From: Deltaproteobacteria bacterium
GTDB taxonomy: Bacteria > Desulfobacterota > Desulfobacteria > Desulfobacterales > Desulfosarcinaceae
Reading direction: 5' to 3'
DNA: 44,775 nucleotides
NCBI GenBank assembly: GCA_020444075.1
Contig: JAHLLR010000042.1
Span: forward strand, 1-44,775
Both the position numbers and the translations under genes were made by a program. Below, piece by piece: positions 43,016 through 44,775 of this stretch (positions are counted from its first letter, which is position 1; each line of letters opens with the position of its first letter). The notes under the pieces were generated by a model. The model was given only the letters and a program-made list of their open reading frames with translations. It was not told where the DNA came from and ran no database searches.

Positions 43016-43771
43016 TTACGGGTAGGTCACATCGACCAGAAACAATCCTTGAGGGGGGGCTGTGGCGCCGGCCCGTGAGCGGTCTTTCGACAGCAGAATG
43101 GCCGGCATGGTTTGAGGATCGATTTTGCTCAGGCCCACTTCCACCAGCGTGCCCACGATATTTCTCACCATGAAGCGCAAAAATCCGTTGGCTTCGATAT
43201 CATAGATGAGGTTGCCGCCGCCGGTCTCTTTTACGGTCGAATCGGTTACGGTACGGACGGTGTGGTCTCTGGGGCTGCCGGTTCCCTCAAAGGCCTTGAA
43301 ATCATGCGTGCCCAGCAAACTGCCCGCGGCTTTCGCCATCGCCGCCGTATCCAGCGGTCTGCGGATGTGCCAGACGAACTGCCGGCCGATGGCCGGGGCG
43401 AGGGGCCGGTTGAGGATATGGTAGCGGTAGCGTTTGGACGCCACATCAAAGCGGGCGTGGAAGTCGTCGGGCATCTGCTCACATGCGCGGATCACCACAT
43501 CACCGGGCAGAAGACTGTTAAGGCCGTTGAAAAAAGCCTCGGCATCCAGACGGGACCGGGTTTTAAAACCGGCCACCTGGGCCAGGGCGTGAACGCCGGC
43601 GTCGGTGCGGCCCGAGCCGATGACGGTTACCTGTTCGCGGGTCATGACGGCCAGGGCGTCTTCGATGGTTTCCTGAACCGTGCGGTCTTTTTTCTGTCGC
43701 TGCCAGCCATGGAATCTTGAACCGTCGTATTCGATGATCAGCCTGAATGTTTTTGGGGATGGTTCAGTCAA
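43016..43771 (-). CDS. truA: tRNA pseudouridine(38-40) synthase TruA
   Basis: 251 residues, the normal length, from a TTG start with AGGAG upstream; no in-frame ATG fits. The catalytic motif GSGRTDAGVHALAQ holds Asp57. Other family segments are LIIEYDGSRFHGWQRQ, ARFDVASKRYRYHI and FLRFMVRNIVGTLVEVG. It converts uridines 38-40 of the tRNA anticodon stem to pseudouridine. It follows the AEC permease gene by 19 bases, so the two are probably co-transcribed. Confidence 0.97.
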   Translation of the reverse strand: MTEPSPKTFRLIIEYDGSRFHGWQRQKKDRTVQETIEDALAVMTREQVTVIGSGRTDAGVHALAQVAGFKTRSRLDAEAFFNGLNSLLPGDVVIRACEQMPDDFHARFDVASKRYRYHILNRPLAPAIGRQFVWHIRRPLDTAAMAKAAGSLLGTHDFKAFEGTGSPRDHTVRTVTDSTVKETGGGNLIYDIEANGFLRFMVRNIVGTLVEVGLSKIDPQTMPAILLSKDRSRAGATAPPQGLFLVDVTYP

Positions 43772-43790
43772 CGGATCATTCTCCTGTGCG

Positions 43791-44708
43791 TTAGAAGGTC
43801 AATAGCACGACGCTCATGGAGAAGAAAGAGAGCAGTGTGGACAGGACGATGGCCGCGGAGGCGAATTCCGTGTCGCTGTTGAGCTGGGACGAGAGCACGA
43901 TGATGGCCGGCGAAGCGGGCAGGGCGAAAAAGAGCATGCCAACCTGAAAGGAGAGCATTGAGGCATCAAAGACCTTGAGAAAGAAAAAGCCGACGACCGG
44001 CAGCATCAGCAGCTTGATGGCGGATCCCAAAAATGCATGACCCAGGTGGGTTTTGAGGTTCTTCAGGGTCAACGTGCCGCCGATGGAGAGCAGGGCCAGG
44101 GGCAGGGCCACCATGGCGGCCAGGCGAAAGGTGTTGTCCAGGAAAACCGGGAATTCGCCTGCGAGCCGGGAATAGGCCATACCGGCCAGGCAGCCGATGA
44201 TCAGCGGATTGGAAATCAGGGCACGCAGGGTGATGCGCAGCCGTTCACGGGCGTCGAGGGTCTGGCCGGAATACCAGATCAGGGTGGAAACGGCCAGTAC
44301 GTTGATGATGGGAATGATGAACCCGATCAGTATGCCGAATCGCGACACGCCCGTTTCGCCCAAAGCATTCATGATCACGGCCATTCCCACGTAGGTGTTG
44401 AACCGGTAGCAGCTCTGTGAAAAGGAGCCGGCGGCAAAATGTGACACCTTGAACAGCTTCAGGCAGACGGCGCTGACCAGGTAGATGGTGGCCACGGCGC
44501 AGATGGCGGCAGCGATCAGGTCGGTGGCGCCATTGTCCATTGAGGGCGCCGAGCCGATCTTCCAGAAGAGCATGGCCGGGAAAAAGATGAAGTAGACCAG
44601 TCGGTCCGAGGACCTGAGAAATCGCTCACCGGTCAGGTGGATGTGTTTGAGCAGGGCGCCCAGGCCGATCAGTGCGAATACGGGAAACAGGTTGTTGAGA
44701 ATGAGCAT
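43791..44708 (-). CDS. AEC (auxin efflux carrier) family permease
   Basis: 305 residues, almost entirely hydrophobic with about ten membrane helices. The pattern fits the AEC/BART family: an N-terminal LILNNLFPVFALIGLGALLK, a central LTLRALISNPLIIGCLAGMA and a C-terminal MLFFALPASPAIIVLSSQL. Bacterial members export or import organic acids such as malate or malonate; the substrate cannot be told here. The ribosome binding site is weak. The end of another gene lies six bases upstream, suggesting an operon that runs into truA. Confidence 0.88.
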   Translation of the reverse strand: MLILNNLFPVFALIGLGALLKHIHLTGERFLRSSDRLVYFIFFPAMLFWKIGSAPSMDNGATDLIAAAICAVATIYLVSAVCLKLFKVSHFAAGSFSQSCYRFNTYVGMAVIMNALGETGVSRFGILIGFIIPIINVLAVSTLIWYSGQTLDARERLRITLRALISNPLIIGCLAGMAYSRLAGEFPVFLDNTFRLAAMVALPLALLSIGGTLTLKNLKTHLGHAFLGSAIKLLMLPVVGFFFLKVFDASMLSFQVGMLFFALPASPAIIVLSSQLNSDTEFASAAIVLSTLLSFFSMSVVLLTF

Positions 44709-44714
44709 GGCGGT

Positions 44715-44775
44715 TTATACCCTGTCACAGCGCAAACCGGCCAGCTGCTGCTCCATGGCTTCGTCCATGAGATGG
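44715..44775 (-). CDS. C-terminal end of an unidentified gene (cut by the window)
   Basis: On the - strand one frame is open from the window edge to a TAA at 44715-44717 and would encode a tail of about 19 residues ending in GLRCDRV. The short distance to the permease start fits an upstream operon gene. It is too short for any family call. Confidence 0.3.
   Translation of the reverse strand, partial: HLMDEAMEQQLAGLRCDRV

Noticed and set aside
1-44775. CRISPR array, tRNA, rRNA, insertion sequence or prophage
   Set aside because: No regularly spaced direct repeats, tRNA-like cloverleafs, rRNA sequence, transposase or phage genes were seen on reading both strands.

Overview
The window looks like a chromosomal segment of an anaerobic, H2-metabolising deltaproteobacterium (Desulfobacterota, probably close to the Desulfosarcina/Desulfobacteraceae type). 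This is inferred from GC-rich coding, two different group 3-like cytoplasmic [NiFe] hydrogenases, abundant GAF/PAS sensor proteins and a CHASE2 cyclase; no rRNA, tRNA or marker gene fixes the taxonomy. No CRISPR array, transposase or phage gene is visible.

Layout. (1) 1-4148: 3' end of a CheB/CheR-PAS fusion, a PAS-GAF histidine kinase translationally coupled to a NarL-type regulator, and a receiver-only regulator. (2) 4302-10004: a glycogen and stress block on the + strand with a STAS protein behind a candidate sigma-54 promoter, a stand-alone CBM48 protein, Hsp20, a PilZ protein, a divergent glycogen synthase and an alpha-glucan phosphorylase. (3) 10043-11818 (-): an endonuclease/exonuclease/phosphatase-family protein and a tandem universal stress protein. 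(4) 12353-23618 (+): a nine-gene unit encoding a HydCBASL-type, potentially electron-bifurcating [NiFe] hydrogenase. Its HydB carries an extra GltD/NfnB-like flavoprotein module. The unit also encodes a maturation protease, a receiver protein, a membrane histidine kinase and a Usp protein. A large nested inverted repeat lies between hydS and hydL. (5) 23645-25045 (-): a Braun-type alanine-rich lipoprotein and an L,D-transpeptidase, a probable outer membrane-peptidoglycan tethering pair. (6) 25578-30291 (-): a GAF protein and a second [NiFe] hydrogenase. Its small subunit is fused to two cyclic-nucleotide-binding domains, and its large subunit ends exactly at the DPCxxCxxH motif. (7) 31162-35830 (+): a FecR-TPR-beta-barrel outer-membrane protein and an AT-richer Cys-rich secreted protein, closed by a strong bidirectional terminator. 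(8) 36014-42712 (-): a CHASE2 nucleotide cyclase with guanylate-cyclase-like purine residues, an HD protein with a phosphodiesterase-like motif, and an RND transporter fused to a cNMP-binding domain and a degenerate GGDEF domain. (9) 43016-44775 (-): truA, an AEC-family permease and the end of one more gene.

The most interesting reading is that regions 6 and 8 together contain everything for a cyclic-nucleotide circuit tied to hydrogen: a sensor cyclase, a candidate phosphodiesterase, and two effectors bearing cNMP-binding domains. One effector is a hydrogenase built like a sensor (no C-terminal maturation peptide) and the other is an RND-type exporter. The domain calls are read from motifs; the circuit is inference.
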